Assembly (NCBI GenBank): GCA_013289045.1
Contig: JABDAU010000014.1
Coordinates: forward strand, 1 to 58,878
Direction of reading: 5' to 3'
Source: Bacteroidota bacterium
Lineage (GTDB): Bacteria > Bacteroidota > Bacteroidia > Sphingobacteriales > Sphingobacteriaceae
Length of the DNA: 58,878 nucleotides
Shown: piece by piece, positions 24,273 through 32,633 of the stretch
How positions within the stretch are numbered: the stretch's first letter is position 1
Layout: each line of letters starts with the position of its first letter
The notes under the pieces: model-generated
What the model was told of the DNA's origin: nothing
The model's input: the letters and a program-made list of their open reading frames with translations, nothing else
The model's database searches: none
Program-made: the position numbers and the translations under genes

Positions 24273-25727
24273 ATGATCCAACATATACTTAAACTAAAAA
24301 AGGCGGTTCTGCTCGGCATTCTGCCCTTACTGATGACAGGGTTAAACGCCCGGGCACAGGAGGTGATCACACTGCAGAAAGCGGTGGCGCTGGCGCTTGA
24401 GCGTAATCTTACCATTAAGCAATCGCAGATAACCGAAAAGCTGGCTAATGAAGACGTAGACCAAAGCAAATATAACCTGCTGCCAAGCTTAACCGCCAAC
24501 CCCACCGCGGGTTTTGGCTTTGGCCGCAGCCCGGTTTCGGGTGCTTACGCATACGCCAATCAAACTATTTTTAACGTAAACGCCACTGCATCGGCACAGG
24601 TTACGCTTTTCCAGGGTGGGCAGCTGCGTAACCAGATATTAGAAAATAAGATCATACTGGATGCAGATAAAACCAGCACAGCCAAGGTTAAAAATGACCT
24701 GATACTAAATGTAGTTGTAGACTACTTACAAATATTAACCAACCAGGATTTGGTAACGGCCGCTCAAAAGCAAATTGATATTGCTAAAATAACGCTTGAC
24801 AGAACCCAAAAAAGCTACGACGCCGGCAATATGACACTTGCCGACCTGTCGCAATCCAAAGCCGGTTTGTCAACCGCTGAACTTAATCTTACTACGGCTG
24901 AAAACCAGGTTGCCTCAAACATATTAACATTGAAGCAATACATGGAGATGAGCCCTGATGCCAATATCACCATCGAGAAACCCGACGTTAGCAAGATAAA
25001 TGATATCAGAACATTGTTTGACGCTAATGAAGTTGTCAATACGGCAATGGGCGTTAACCCGGATGTGCATCTTGCAGAACTACAGCAGCAAAGCTATTTG
25101 CAGCTGATTAAGATAGCTAAAGGAAATTATTATCCTCAACTGGCGCTTTACGGCAGCCTGGCTTCTTATTATTCAAGCGCGCAAAATCAATTCAGGATAG
25201 TGGGCAGCACACCATTGGCCTATGAACCTATAGGAACGGTACAGGGTACTGGCCAGATAGTGGAAAGCGCACAGGAGGTGTCAAGTCCTATTTATGGGCC
25301 TTATTCCTTCACCAGGCAGTTCGACGATAATTTTAACCAGTCAATTGGGATAAGCTTACAAATACCGATCTTTAATCACTTTACAGCGCGCACATCGGTT
25401 AGAAAGGCAAAGCTTAATTACGAATATGCACAGTTATCTACCCAGTTAGCAAAAGACAATCTGAGCAAAACTATTTCCCAGGCGCTTCTCGACCTTAAAG
25501 CAGCCGAAAAAAGCTATGTTTCGGCACAGCTGACCTATCAATCAAATAAAGACGCCTTTAATACCGTACAGCAGCGTTACAACGTTGGCCTGGTAAATTC
25601 GCTCGATTATAACACATCGCTTACTAATTACAGCAAAGCTGAAAATGATATGATAACGGCCAGATATACCCTTATCTTCAGGAGCAAAGTGATCGATTAT
25701 TATTTAGGAAACCCGATATCGTTATAA
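24273..25727 (+). CDS. TolC-family outer membrane efflux protein
   Basis: A 484-residue outer membrane channel. A signal peptide (LLGILPLLMTGLNARA) is followed by two homologous OEP repeats of long coiled-coil helices and beta strands (about 40-230 and 250-470). The phrase VVDYLQILTNQDLVTAAQKQ and the end YTLIFRSKVIDYYLG are family-typical. It forms the outer-membrane exit duct of a tripartite pump with the membrane fusion protein 102 bases downstream. The gap between them holds a GTCGGAAAGACAGGAAGTC repeat word. No inner-membrane pump is in the window. Confidence 0.9.
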   Translation: MIQHILKLKKAVLLGILPLLMTGLNARAQEVITLQKAVALALERNLTIKQSQITEKLANEDVDQSKYNLLPSLTANPTAGFGFGRSPVSGAYAYANQTIFNVNATASAQVTLFQGGQLRNQILENKIILDADKTSTAKVKNDLILNVVVDYLQILTNQDLVTAAQKQIDIAKITLDRTQKSYDAGNMTLADLSQSKAGLSTAELNLTTAENQVASNILTLKQYMEMSPDANITIEKPDVSKINDIRTLFDANEVVNTAMGVNPDVHLAELQQQSYLQLIKIAKGNYYPQLALYGSLASYYSSAQNQFRIVGSTPLAYEPIGTVQGTGQIVESAQEVSSPIYGPYSFTRQFDDNFNQSIGISLQIPIFNHFTARTSVRKAKLNYEYAQLSTQLAKDNLSKTISQALLDLKAAEKSYVSAQLTYQSNKDAFNTVQQRYNVGLVNSLDYNTSLTNYSKAENDMITARYTLIFRSKVIDYYLGNPISL

Positions 25728-25829
25728 GTAGTCGGAAAGACAGGAAGTCAGAAAGACCGAAAGATAAAACAGACAAAGAACAACATACATACGAATTAAA
25801 CCTTAGACATTCGAAATAAGAGTAACAGC

Positions 25830-27197
25830 ATGAAAAAAACTACAAAATATATACTGATATCACTTGGAGCGTTGATCGTTTTGATCGTTCTGCTGAAAGT
25901 ATTTGGCGTATTAGGCGGCCCTCAGAAAACACAGATCGCTACCGAAAAAGCCACCGACCGTGATATTACGGAAACCGTTACCGCCAATGGTAAGGTTAAA
26001 CCGCATTTGGAAGTAAAGATTACTGCCGAGGTATCGGGTGAGATCGTGGAGCTGCCGGTTAAGGAAGGTGATGTGGTGAAGAAAGGCCAGTTGCTTTGCA
26101 AGATCAGGCCGGACGTGTTAAAATCGGAATACGACCGTTCTATCGCATCATACAATACCCAAAAAGCAACTCTTGGCAATGCAAAACAGATGCTGGCGCA
26201 GGCACAAGCAACTTACGATGGCCAGGAGTCGATATACAAACGTGATGTGGAGCTTTACAAAAATAAAGTGATCACCACTGCCGAGTTCGAGGCTGCAAAA
26301 GCAAGCTACCTGGGCGCTAAAGCAGCGTTAGAGGCAGCAAAGCAGAACGTTACAGGCGCCGATTTTGGTTTGGCGCAATCCTCATCTTCAGTGCAGGAAT
26401 CACAAGCTAATTTGGATAAAACAAGTATTTATTCGCCTATTGATGGTGTAGTGTCAAAACGTTCAGTTGAAAAAGGCGACCGTGTTTTGGGTACGATCCA
26501 AATGGCCGGTACCGACATCATGACCGTATCAGATTTGAGCCAGATGGACGTAAATGTGGATGTGAACGAGAACGACATCAACCGCATTGCGCTGGGCGAT
26601 TCGGCAAATATTGATATCGATGCCTTCATGGGCAAAAAATTCAGGGGCGCGGTATCCGAAATAGGCAGCTCGGCCAACGTGGTAGGCACCAATGCCGACC
26701 AGGTGACCAACTTTACCGTTAAGGTGCGCATTAACCCAGCTTCATATACCACCCTGCTGGTAAAATCGGCTGCTAATCCTTCGCCGTTCCGCCCGGGTTT
26801 AACCGGTACTGTTGATATCACCACCAATCATATGCATGGTTTGGCAGTGCCTATCCAATCGGTAACCACCCGCGAAGATGCAGCAAAACCTGCCGCGAAA
26901 GCACAACAAAACTCAGGTGATGACAATAGCAGCAGCGACAATACACAAACAAAAAGCAATGCGCTTGCCAAAGAGTATGTTTTTGTATTCGATGCAAAGG
27001 CCAATACAGTAAAACAGGTATTGGTAACAACCGGCATACAGGACGACACTTACATACAGGTGCTATCAGGCCTGAAGGCAGGCGATGAAGTGGTATCTGC
27101 CCCATACTCGGCTATCTCTAAAACCTTGAAGGATAAGGATATGGTTCAGAAAGTAGATAAGTCGAAGTTATTTGAAGGGGATAAGCCGGGGAATTAA
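25830..27197 (+). CDS. Periplasmic membrane-fusion protein (HlyD/MacA-like)
   Basis: A 455-residue adaptor for an efflux pump. An N-terminal membrane anchor (YILISLGALIVLIVLLKVFG) is followed by a lipoyl half-motif (ITAEVSGEIVELPVKEGD near 72), a long coiled-coil hairpin (about 95-185), the second lipoyl half (SIYSPIDGVVSKRSVEKGD near 200) and beta-barrel and membrane-proximal domains. A low-complexity Ser/Asp/Asn-rich loop at about 370-385 (NSGDDNSSSDNTQTKSN) is an insertion relative to typical members. Domain order matches MacA-type ABC pump adaptors, but the partner ABC genes are absent here, and a terminator follows. Confidence 0.9.
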   Translation: MKKTTKYILISLGALIVLIVLLKVFGVLGGPQKTQIATEKATDRDITETVTANGKVKPHLEVKITAEVSGEIVELPVKEGDVVKKGQLLCKIRPDVLKSEYDRSIASYNTQKATLGNAKQMLAQAQATYDGQESIYKRDVELYKNKVITTAEFEAAKASYLGAKAALEAAKQNVTGADFGLAQSSSSVQESQANLDKTSIYSPIDGVVSKRSVEKGDRVLGTIQMAGTDIMTVSDLSQMDVNVDVNENDINRIALGDSANIDIDAFMGKKFRGAVSEIGSSANVVGTNADQVTNFTVKVRINPASYTTLLVKSAANPSPFRPGLTGTVDITTNHMHGLAVPIQSVTTREDAAKPAAKAQQNSGDDNSSSDNTQTKSNALAKEYVFVFDAKANTVKQVLVTTGIQDDTYIQVLSGLKAGDEVVSAPYSAISKTLKDKDMVQKVDKSKLFEGDKPGN

Positions 27198-27271
27198 AAT
27201 GTGAGTATTGAGACAGAAAAAATATAGCTGTCTCAATACACATATCTCATATCTAAACTAAAATATATATT

Positions 27272-27309
27272 TGTCCTGCCGCAAACATTAGCGCGGCAGG
27301 ACATTTTTA
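27272..27309 (+). terminator. Terminator after the efflux adaptor gene
   Basis: The 11-bp perfect stem TGTCCTGCCGC/GCGGCAGGACA (27272-27303) is followed by TTTTTAT. It separates the efflux pair from gpsA, so no pump permease is cotranscribed with them. Confidence 0.8.
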
Positions 27310-27316
27310 TTTGCGG

Positions 27317-28324
27317 ATGGATAAGCCAACAAAAAAGATAGCCGTAGTAGGCGGGGGCAGCTGGGCTACGGCCAATGTGAAGATGCTCTCAGACAACCCG
27401 GTTGATAAGGAAATTTTCTGGTGGATGCGCAACGAACAGGCTGTTGAACATATTCAAAAGTTTGGCCATAACCCTAATTATATCAGTTCGGTTGAGATAA
27501 AACTACCTAAGGAAAATATTTCTACCAATCTTGATTATATTATCCGCCAGGCCGATTTTGTGCTGCTGAATGTTCCGGCTGCTTTTCTTAAAGAGGCGCT
27601 TAGCGGCATCAACCCTGAATGCCTTTCGGGCAAAAAGATCATATCGGCCATAAAAGGTATCGTACCCGAAGAAAACCAGATCGTGGGCGAATTTCTGAAT
27701 CAACATTGCGGCATCCCGTTTGAAAATTTTATCGTGATCAGCGGCCCGTGCCATGCCGAGGAGGTAGCGCTGGAGAAACTATCATACCTCACCATAGCGT
27801 CGCGCGACATCAGCCTTGCTGCAGAGTTTGCCAGCATGATCAGTACCCGTTATATCAAAACAAATGTGTCTGACGACATCTATGGCACCGAATACGGCGC
27901 TGTGTTGAAGAACGTATATGCCATAGCCGCCGGTATTTGTCATGCGGTGGGTTATGGCGATAACTTCCAGTCGGTTTTAATATCCAATGCGATACGCGAA
28001 ATGGAGCGGTTTGTAGACACTGTTCACCCTATCGACCGTGATATCAAGGAATCAGCCTACCTGGGCGATCTGATGGTGACTGCCTATTCACAGTTCAGCC
28101 GTAACCGTACGTTTGGCAATATGATAGGAAAAGGCTATACGGTAAGATCTGCACAGCTGGAAATGAACATGATAGCTGAGGGATATTATGCCGTGAATTG
28201 CCTGCATGAGGTGAATAAAAATTTTGGCGTACACATGCCCATCTGCAATGCTGTCTATAATATTTTATATCAAAAACGTTCTCCCGCGCTGGAAATGAAA
28301 CATTTGGCCGAAGAATTGAGTTAA
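27317..28324 (+). CDS. gpsA: Glycerol-3-phosphate dehydrogenase [NAD(P)+]
   Basis: A 335-residue cytosolic enzyme reducing dihydroxyacetone phosphate to sn-glycerol 3-phosphate, the phospholipid backbone. The Rossmann motif VVGGGSWATA is at the N-terminus, with the ISGPCHAEEV segment (about 142-151) and the catalytic-lysine region YGTEYGAVLKNVYAIAAGI near 196. ATG 27317 was preferred over the in-frame TTG at 27311. It lies only 8 bases after the terminator of the upstream gene, so its promoter must overlap the hairpin or lie inside the upstream gene. A small secreted-protein gene follows 25 bases later. Confidence 0.94.
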   Translation: MDKPTKKIAVVGGGSWATANVKMLSDNPVDKEIFWWMRNEQAVEHIQKFGHNPNYISSVEIKLPKENISTNLDYIIRQADFVLLNVPAAFLKEALSGINPECLSGKKIISAIKGIVPEENQIVGEFLNQHCGIPFENFIVISGPCHAEEVALEKLSYLTIASRDISLAAEFASMISTRYIKTNVSDDIYGTEYGAVLKNVYAIAAGICHAVGYGDNFQSVLISNAIREMERFVDTVHPIDRDIKESAYLGDLMVTAYSQFSRNRTFGNMIGKGYTVRSAQLEMNMIAEGYYAVNCLHEVNKNFGVHMPICNAVYNILYQKRSPALEMKHLAEELS

Positions 28325-28349
28325 TTATCTGACTAATTCATTCACCGTT

Positions 28350-28637
28350 ATGAAAACATTTATCAAATTCAGCTTTGTAGCCGCCATGCTTGGCGCAGCA
28401 CAGGCCCACGCACAATCAACCGGCGATAAAATTAAACACGACGCAAAAGTAGCGGGCAATAAAACCTCAGAAGTTGCAGCCAACGGCGCCGCTGCCGTAG
28501 TCGATAAAAGGTACGAGGGCAAATACGGCCCAAATGGCGAAAACGTGTACATCAATAAAAATTCGCACTATTATTACGTGAATAAAAAAGGCCATCGCGT
28601 ATATTTAAAGCGATCAGCTTTGCGCGATCACAAATAA
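28350..28637 (+). CDS. Small secreted basic protein
   Basis: A 95-residue protein with a signal peptide (FIKFSFVAAMLGAAQAHA, cleavage near AQA-QS at 21-22). The mature part is short and hydrophilic, with Tyr/Lys/Asn-rich ending (YINKNSHYYYVNKKGHRVYL). No enzymatic motif. It is a periplasmic or surface-located protein of the kind common in Bacteroidetes. It starts 25 bases after gpsA and is followed 6 bases later by a small lipoprotein gene, so the three may be cotranscribed. Function unknown. Confidence 0.7.
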   Translation: MKTFIKFSFVAAMLGAAQAHAQSTGDKIKHDAKVAGNKTSEVAANGAAAVVDKRYEGKYGPNGENVYINKNSHYYYVNKKGHRVYLKRSALRDHK

Positions 28638-28643
28638 CATCTT

Positions 28644-29000
28644 ATGCATCTTAAACCATCACTTTTTATCGTATTTATAGCCGGTGCGACCTTGCTGTTT
28701 TTTGCTTGCCCTAAGAAGAAGCAGTCTTTAAGCAGCAGCGGCAGCAATATGCCCAGCGGTGGTAATCCCAAACTGATAGGTGAATGGCAGGCCAAAGATG
28801 GCAGCAAGCTGAAGATAACGAATAAAACTTTCGCTGAAGCCGACTCTCCCGAGCCGGAAGATTACTTTGTAAAAGGCGATACTATTTTTACTTCGTTCCA
28901 GGGGAATTTGCCTTATACTAAATACGCTATTAAAAAGCTGGATGAGCATAGTTTGGAATTGTTTACGCCCGATTCGGTGGTGATGGATTATACGAAATAG
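28644..29000 (+). CDS. Small lipoprotein
   Basis: A 118-residue protein with signal-peptide segment LFIVFIAGATLLFFAC, in which Cys22 in the lipobox-like LFFAC fits signal peptidase II cleavage and lipidation. The mature part starts with KKK, then a Ser/Gly-rich linker (SLSSSGSNMPSGGNP), and a compact beta-rich region (GEWQAKDGSKLKITNKTF) reminiscent of small lipocalin-like domains. It lies 6 bases after the secreted-protein gene. No specific function can be given. Confidence 0.7.
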   Translation: MHLKPSLFIVFIAGATLLFFACPKKKQSLSSSGSNMPSGGNPKLIGEWQAKDGSKLKITNKTFAEADSPEPEDYFVKGDTIFTSFQGNLPYTKYAIKKLDEHSLELFTPDSVVMDYTK

Positions 29001-29017
29001 TTTTGCTTTTTTACACT

Positions 29018-29165
29018 ATGTCATTTCGAACCTGCATGTGCATGGCTGTGCGCTTTGGGGCAGGTGAGAAATCTTTTGCGACAAACAGGTAGTCGACAGG
29101 CATAGCGCAAAAGATTTCTCTTCGCCCCTTTTCACGGCCGCCCGTTCTGCTCATCGAAATGACAT
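29018..29165. repeat. Nested inverted repeat ATGTCATTTCGA...
   Basis: Outer arms ATGTCATTTCGA (29018-29029) and TCGAAATGACAT (29154-29165) are perfect inverses. Inner arms GAGAAATCTTTTGCG (29066-29080) and CGCAAAAGATTTCTC (29106-29120) are also perfect. The whole 148-bp element can fold into a double-stemmed hairpin. It lies between a plus-strand lipoprotein gene and the terminator of the minus-strand helicase gene. Confidence 0.8.
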
Positions 29166-29231
29166 GCAGAGAAATCAGCGGCAATAAATCTCACCCATTG
29201 TCTGTGTCCCCACAGGCAATAATAAAATCCT

Positions 29232-29264
29232 AAAAAAACAAAGAGCCTCCGGGGAGAGGCTCTT
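29232..29264 (-). terminator. Terminator of the DEAD-box helicase gene
   Basis: On the minus strand the stem AAGAGCCTC/GAGGCTCTT (29241-29264) is followed by a T-rich run (A on plus at 29232-29242). It lies 50 bases downstream of the helicase stop. Confidence 0.8.
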
Positions 29265-29314
29265 CAATCAAACTAAACTAAACTAACCAATTGTTCCCTT
29301 GCGGGATGTCTTAA

Positions 29315-31150
29315 CTAAAATCTTTTCTTGCGTTCGCCACGGTCTTCACGGCGTTTGCCTGAAAAATCGCGGAAACCACCGCCACCACCGCTACGTTCGC
29401 GGTTGCCGCCTTCACGACGGTCACCGCCGCGGAAACCGCCGCCGCTTCTTTCACGTCGTTCGCCACCACCGCCATTGCGGCTTTTGCTTTCGCCTTCACC
29501 GGCAAGCTCGATGCGTACCTGGCGACCCTTGAAATCAACGCCTTTAAAGCCATTAACTACCTGATCAACATCGGCATTCTGTACTTCGAAGAATGAATAA
29601 ACACCCTTCACGTCGATCTTGCCCACATTACGGCCAGTGATCTTGGTATTGTTGCAGATAAAGCCCAGCATTTCGCCTCGGCTGAAATCGTCAACAGATC
29701 CCAGGTTGATGAACAGCCTGGTATAATCGCTCTTGCCGCCATCTCGTGGGAAACGATCACCGCGGTCACCGCCACGCTCGCCATCAAATGGCTTGCCGTC
29801 GAATGATTTGCGGCTGTCGTCGAACTGTACGTTCAGGTCCGGCGCGTTCTTATAGTAATCTAAAAAGCGGTTAAACTCCAGTGAAGCAAAACGCTTGATG
29901 ATATCTTCTTTGCTCAGCTCGGCAAATTCATCCATAATACGCGGGATGTATTGCTCAATCTGCTGCTCGTTCACCTCTACATTGTGTACTTTATGTACCA
30001 GGCCGAACAATTGTTTCTCAACTACGTCGAAACCGGTAGGGATCTCCGCTTTGATGAATTTTTTACCGATAACACGCTCTATCTGGCGTATTTTGCCAAG
30101 CTCCTTGCTGTTAATGAGGGAGATGGAAACACCTGTTTTACCTGCACGGGCTGTACGGCCGCTGCGGTGGGTGTAGTTTTCCAGCTCATCAGGCAATGAG
30201 TAGTTGATAACGTGCGTAACGTCGTTTACGTCGATACCGCGTGCGGCAACGTCTGTAGCGATCAATAACTGCAGGCTGCGTTCGCGATAGCGCTTCATTA
30301 CCTTATCGCGCTGTTGCTGCGAAAGGTCGCCATGCAGCGAGTCGGCATTGTAACCGTCTTTAATTAAAGCTTCGGCAATTTCCTGCGTCTCGATCTTGGT
30401 ACGGCAGAAAACGATACCGAAGATCTCGGGATTGAAGTCTACAATACGTTTAAAAGCGGCATACTTATCGCGGGCGCGGATCACATAGTATTCGTGCTCG
30501 ATGTTGGCATTGCCGGTGTTTTTTGTGCCCATGGTAAGCTCGTGCGGATCGGTCATGTATTTTTTCGCGATCCTGCGAACTTCGGCAGGCATGGTGGCTG
30601 AAAACAGCCATGTTTTTTTGTCGTCCGGTGTGGTCGACAGGATACTGTCAATATCTTCCTGGAAGCCCATGTTGAGCATTTCATCAGCTTCGTCAAGTAC
30701 AACAAAACGAACGTTTGAAAAGTCGATGGCATCGCGGTTGATGATATCCAGCATACGGCCCGGCGTAGCAACTACGATCTGCACACCACGACGGATCTGT
30801 CGCAGCTGATCGCTGATGCTTGCACCGCCATAAACTGCCACCACGTGCACGTTGGGCATATTCTTAGCGTAATTTTTCAGATCGTTGGTGATCTGTAAAC
30901 AAAGTTCGCGCGTTGGGCACAGTATCAGTGCCTGCGGATGATTTTCTTCGAAATCCAGTAGCTCTAATAGCGGCAGTCCAAAAGCAGCGGTTTTACCGGT
31001 CCCGGTTTGGGCTAATCCGACAAAATCGTTGCTGCCTGTAAGCAATACCGGGATCGACTGTTCCTGGATGGGAGTAGGAGTTTCAAAACCTAACTCAGAA
31101 ATGGCATTAACAATATCATGACGGATTCCCAGTTCAATAAATGGGTTCAT
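29315..31150 (-). CDS. DEAD-box RNA helicase with RGG tail
   Basis: A 611-residue RNA helicase of the DeaD/CsdA group. Motif I AQTGTGKTAAF, motif II VLDEADEML, motif III SATMP and motif VI HRSGRTARAGKTG are intact. After the RecA core is a DbpA-type RNA-binding domain (about 455-535, RLFINLGSVDDFSRGEMLGF), and the last 75 residues are an Arg/Gly-rich tail (GGGGERRERSGGGFRGGDR). Such tails bind RNA non-specifically and suit cold-shock and ribosome-assembly roles. It is a single-gene unit, minus strand, with its own terminator. Confident in family; exact RNA substrate unknown. Confidence 0.95.
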   Translation of the reverse strand: MNPFIELGIRHDIVNAISELGFETPTPIQEQSIPVLLTGSNDFVGLAQTGTGKTAAFGLPLLELLDFEENHPQALILCPTRELCLQITNDLKNYAKNMPNVHVVAVYGGASISDQLRQIRRGVQIVVATPGRMLDIINRDAIDFSNVRFVVLDEADEMLNMGFQEDIDSILSTTPDDKKTWLFSATMPAEVRRIAKKYMTDPHELTMGTKNTGNANIEHEYYVIRARDKYAAFKRIVDFNPEIFGIVFCRTKIETQEIAEALIKDGYNADSLHGDLSQQQRDKVMKRYRERSLQLLIATDVAARGIDVNDVTHVINYSLPDELENYTHRSGRTARAGKTGVSISLINSKELGKIRQIERVIGKKFIKAEIPTGFDVVEKQLFGLVHKVHNVEVNEQQIEQYIPRIMDEFAELSKEDIIKRFASLEFNRFLDYYKNAPDLNVQFDDSRKSFDGKPFDGERGGDRGDRFPRDGGKSDYTRLFINLGSVDDFSRGEMLGFICNNTKITGRNVGKIDVKGVYSFFEVQNADVDQVVNGFKGVDFKGRQVRIELAGEGESKSRNGGGGERRERSGGGFRGGDRREGGNRERSGGGGGFRDFSGKRREDRGERKKRF

Positions 31151-31455
31151 GAATTAAAATAACGAATCTGGCAACATCGCCAAATCGGGCGCAAAGGTAA
31201 GGTTAATATTTGGCAATTGCAATAGTGTTTGTGAATGTGACTTTTGATTACGGGGAGGTGACAAAGGAAAAGGGGGTTTTAGTGGCAGTTGCAGTAGCAG
31301 GAAGTTTGCAGTTATGAGTTGGCAGTTGGCTTTTTTGAAGGATTTCCTATTGACTGGTGCTATTACGCAGTAAACCCGCTATTTGCCTAACCAGTTGTGG
31401 AAATAATGTTGAACGCTTAAATTAGTAAGCGTAACCCAAAAAGAAATTACAACCT
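31151..31455. other. Gene-free gap with GCAGTTGGCAGTT words and a small palindrome
   Basis: No gene seen. At 31283-31330 words of the GTTGCAGT/AGTTTGCAGTT/GTTGGCAGTTGG type recur, the same word family that forms the arms of the 44032-44486 cassette. A 7-bp palindrome ACGCTTA-AATTAG-TAAGCGT lies at 31413-31432, 24 bases before the SMI1/KNR4-like gene start, and could be an operator or an mRNA stem. No -7 box was identified. Confidence 0.45.
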
Positions 31456-32023
31456 ATGGCCGATGCATTAATTGAAAATATTATCGATGGCTATCTCCAG
31501 GAACAGATCGACGAGGGGATGAACTCAATTCCCGTTAAGGTTGAGCCGGAAATGAGCGTACCGGGCAGCGCGAGCGAAGGCGGCTGGCATGAATGGGTGC
31601 CCATTGCGAGCACAGTAACCGATGAAGAAATAGCAGCATTTAGAAAGCCGACTTGGGCATAAACTCCCTGCGGATTACATCGCTTTTTTAAAATACAAGC
31701 ACTTTTACGAACTGCAAATTTCGGAAGCCTCCTTTTGCCGCCATCCTGTTAATACCTGGATGGCGTCATTGACCGAAATGATATTCAACGGCTACCCTCG
31801 CGAATACTTGCTCGACCGCGGGCTGATACCTTTCGCCAACTGGAGTGATTGGGGCCTGTTATGTTTTGACGTTAACCGGAATTTCTTCTCAGGGCATTAT
31901 CCTATAGTTTTATGGGATCATGAAAAGGCCGACTGGCATGATGATTTTTGTATCAGCTTCCGGTCGCTCATCAAGAAGCTGGATAGTGACGAAAAGAAAA
32001 GCCGAGCAGAGGATGGGGAGTGA
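31456..32023 (+). pseudogene. SMI1/KNR4-like (SUKH-type) gene, frameshifted
   Basis: The first frame, 31456-31662, ends in DEEIAAFRKPTWA-stop. In the +1 frame, from 31643, the DNA encodes ESRLGHKLPADYIAFLKYKH through a stop at 32021. Joined as DEEIAAF-ESRLGHKLPADYIAFL, this is the hallmark start of a SUKH/SMI1-KNR4 domain, followed by DVNRNFFSGHYPIVLWDHE. One extra base at 31642 explains it, giving an intact product of about 188 residues. The extra base is not in a homopolymer run. The family includes immunity proteins of polymorphic toxin systems and many stand-alone proteins. Either the gene is newly broken or the base is a sequencing error. Confidence 0.75.
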
Positions 32024-32107
32024 GGTTAATGCTGTCAAATATTAATTATAACCGCCATATCTTTTGCAAGCTTCAAACGTTTTGTAACTTAGCGTAAATT
32101 ATAAGCT

Positions 32108-32341
32108 ATGGATATACAGGCTGAAAAATTAAATCTTATTAAATGGCTTACCGATGTTAATGAGCCTGCTGTTATTAAACGTTTCATTGATTTGAAACAA
32201 AAACAGCAGAAAGATTGGTGGGATGGAATAGGTGAAGATGAAAGAGCAGAAATTATGGAGGGCATAGGCCAGGCAGACCGTGGTGAAGTTATATCGCATG
32301 CAGAAGCAATGGGAAAATATCAAAAATGGCGCTCGAAATAG
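32108..32341 (+). CDS. Antitoxin-like protein of a ParE-type addiction module
   Basis: A 77-residue acidic/helical protein starting MDIQAEKLNLIKWLTDVNEP, with the WWDGIGEDERAEIMEGI stretch and a basic end (GKYQKWRSK). Its size, position and 16-base overlap with the following ParE-like frame are those of an addiction-module antitoxin. It should neutralise the toxin, probably via the C-terminal half, and may repress its own promoter. Its frame is intact while the toxin frame is not. It starts 85 bases after the broken SMI1/KNR4-like gene. No DNA-binding domain is obvious. Confidence 0.75.
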   Translation: MDIQAEKLNLIKWLTDVNEPAVIKRFIDLKQKQQKDWWDGIGEDERAEIMEGIGQADRGEVISHAEAMGKYQKWRSK

Positions 32342-32620
32342 TCTGGACTAAAAGAGCTATCTCAGGTTATGACCGAATTATAAATTATCTTACTGAAAAT
32401 TGGTCAGACAAAGAAGTCAAAAATTTTATTACTGAAACCGATAAGTTTTTTGAGGTTTTAAAATTGCATCCGGAAATAATGGGAGCAAACCCAAAAGCAT
32501 AAAAATGTTTTTCGGGGGCCGATAAATAAATTAACTATAATTACCTATCGAATAAAATTGCGTAAAAGACAGATTGAAATTATCAATATCAGGGGTGCAC
32601 GGCAGAAACCTTTGATTTAA
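32326..32620 (+). pseudogene. ParE-type toxin gene, frameshifted
   Basis: ATG 32326 starts MALEIVWTKRAISGYDRIIN, the usual opening of a RelE/ParE toxin, but the frame stops at 32500-32502 after 58 codons. In another frame, starting with codon AAT at 32504, the DNA continues NVFRGPINKLTIITYRIKLR, then IINIRGARQKPL and a stop at 32618-32620. This is the normal C-terminal half of ParE. A single extra base near 32500 (GCATAAAAATG, next to an A5 run) accounts for it, and the restored product is about 97 residues, the usual size. The toxin is therefore inactive or the base is an error. The gene overlaps the antitoxin by 16 bases. Confidence 0.8.
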
Positions 32621-32633
32621 TACGCCCAAAACC

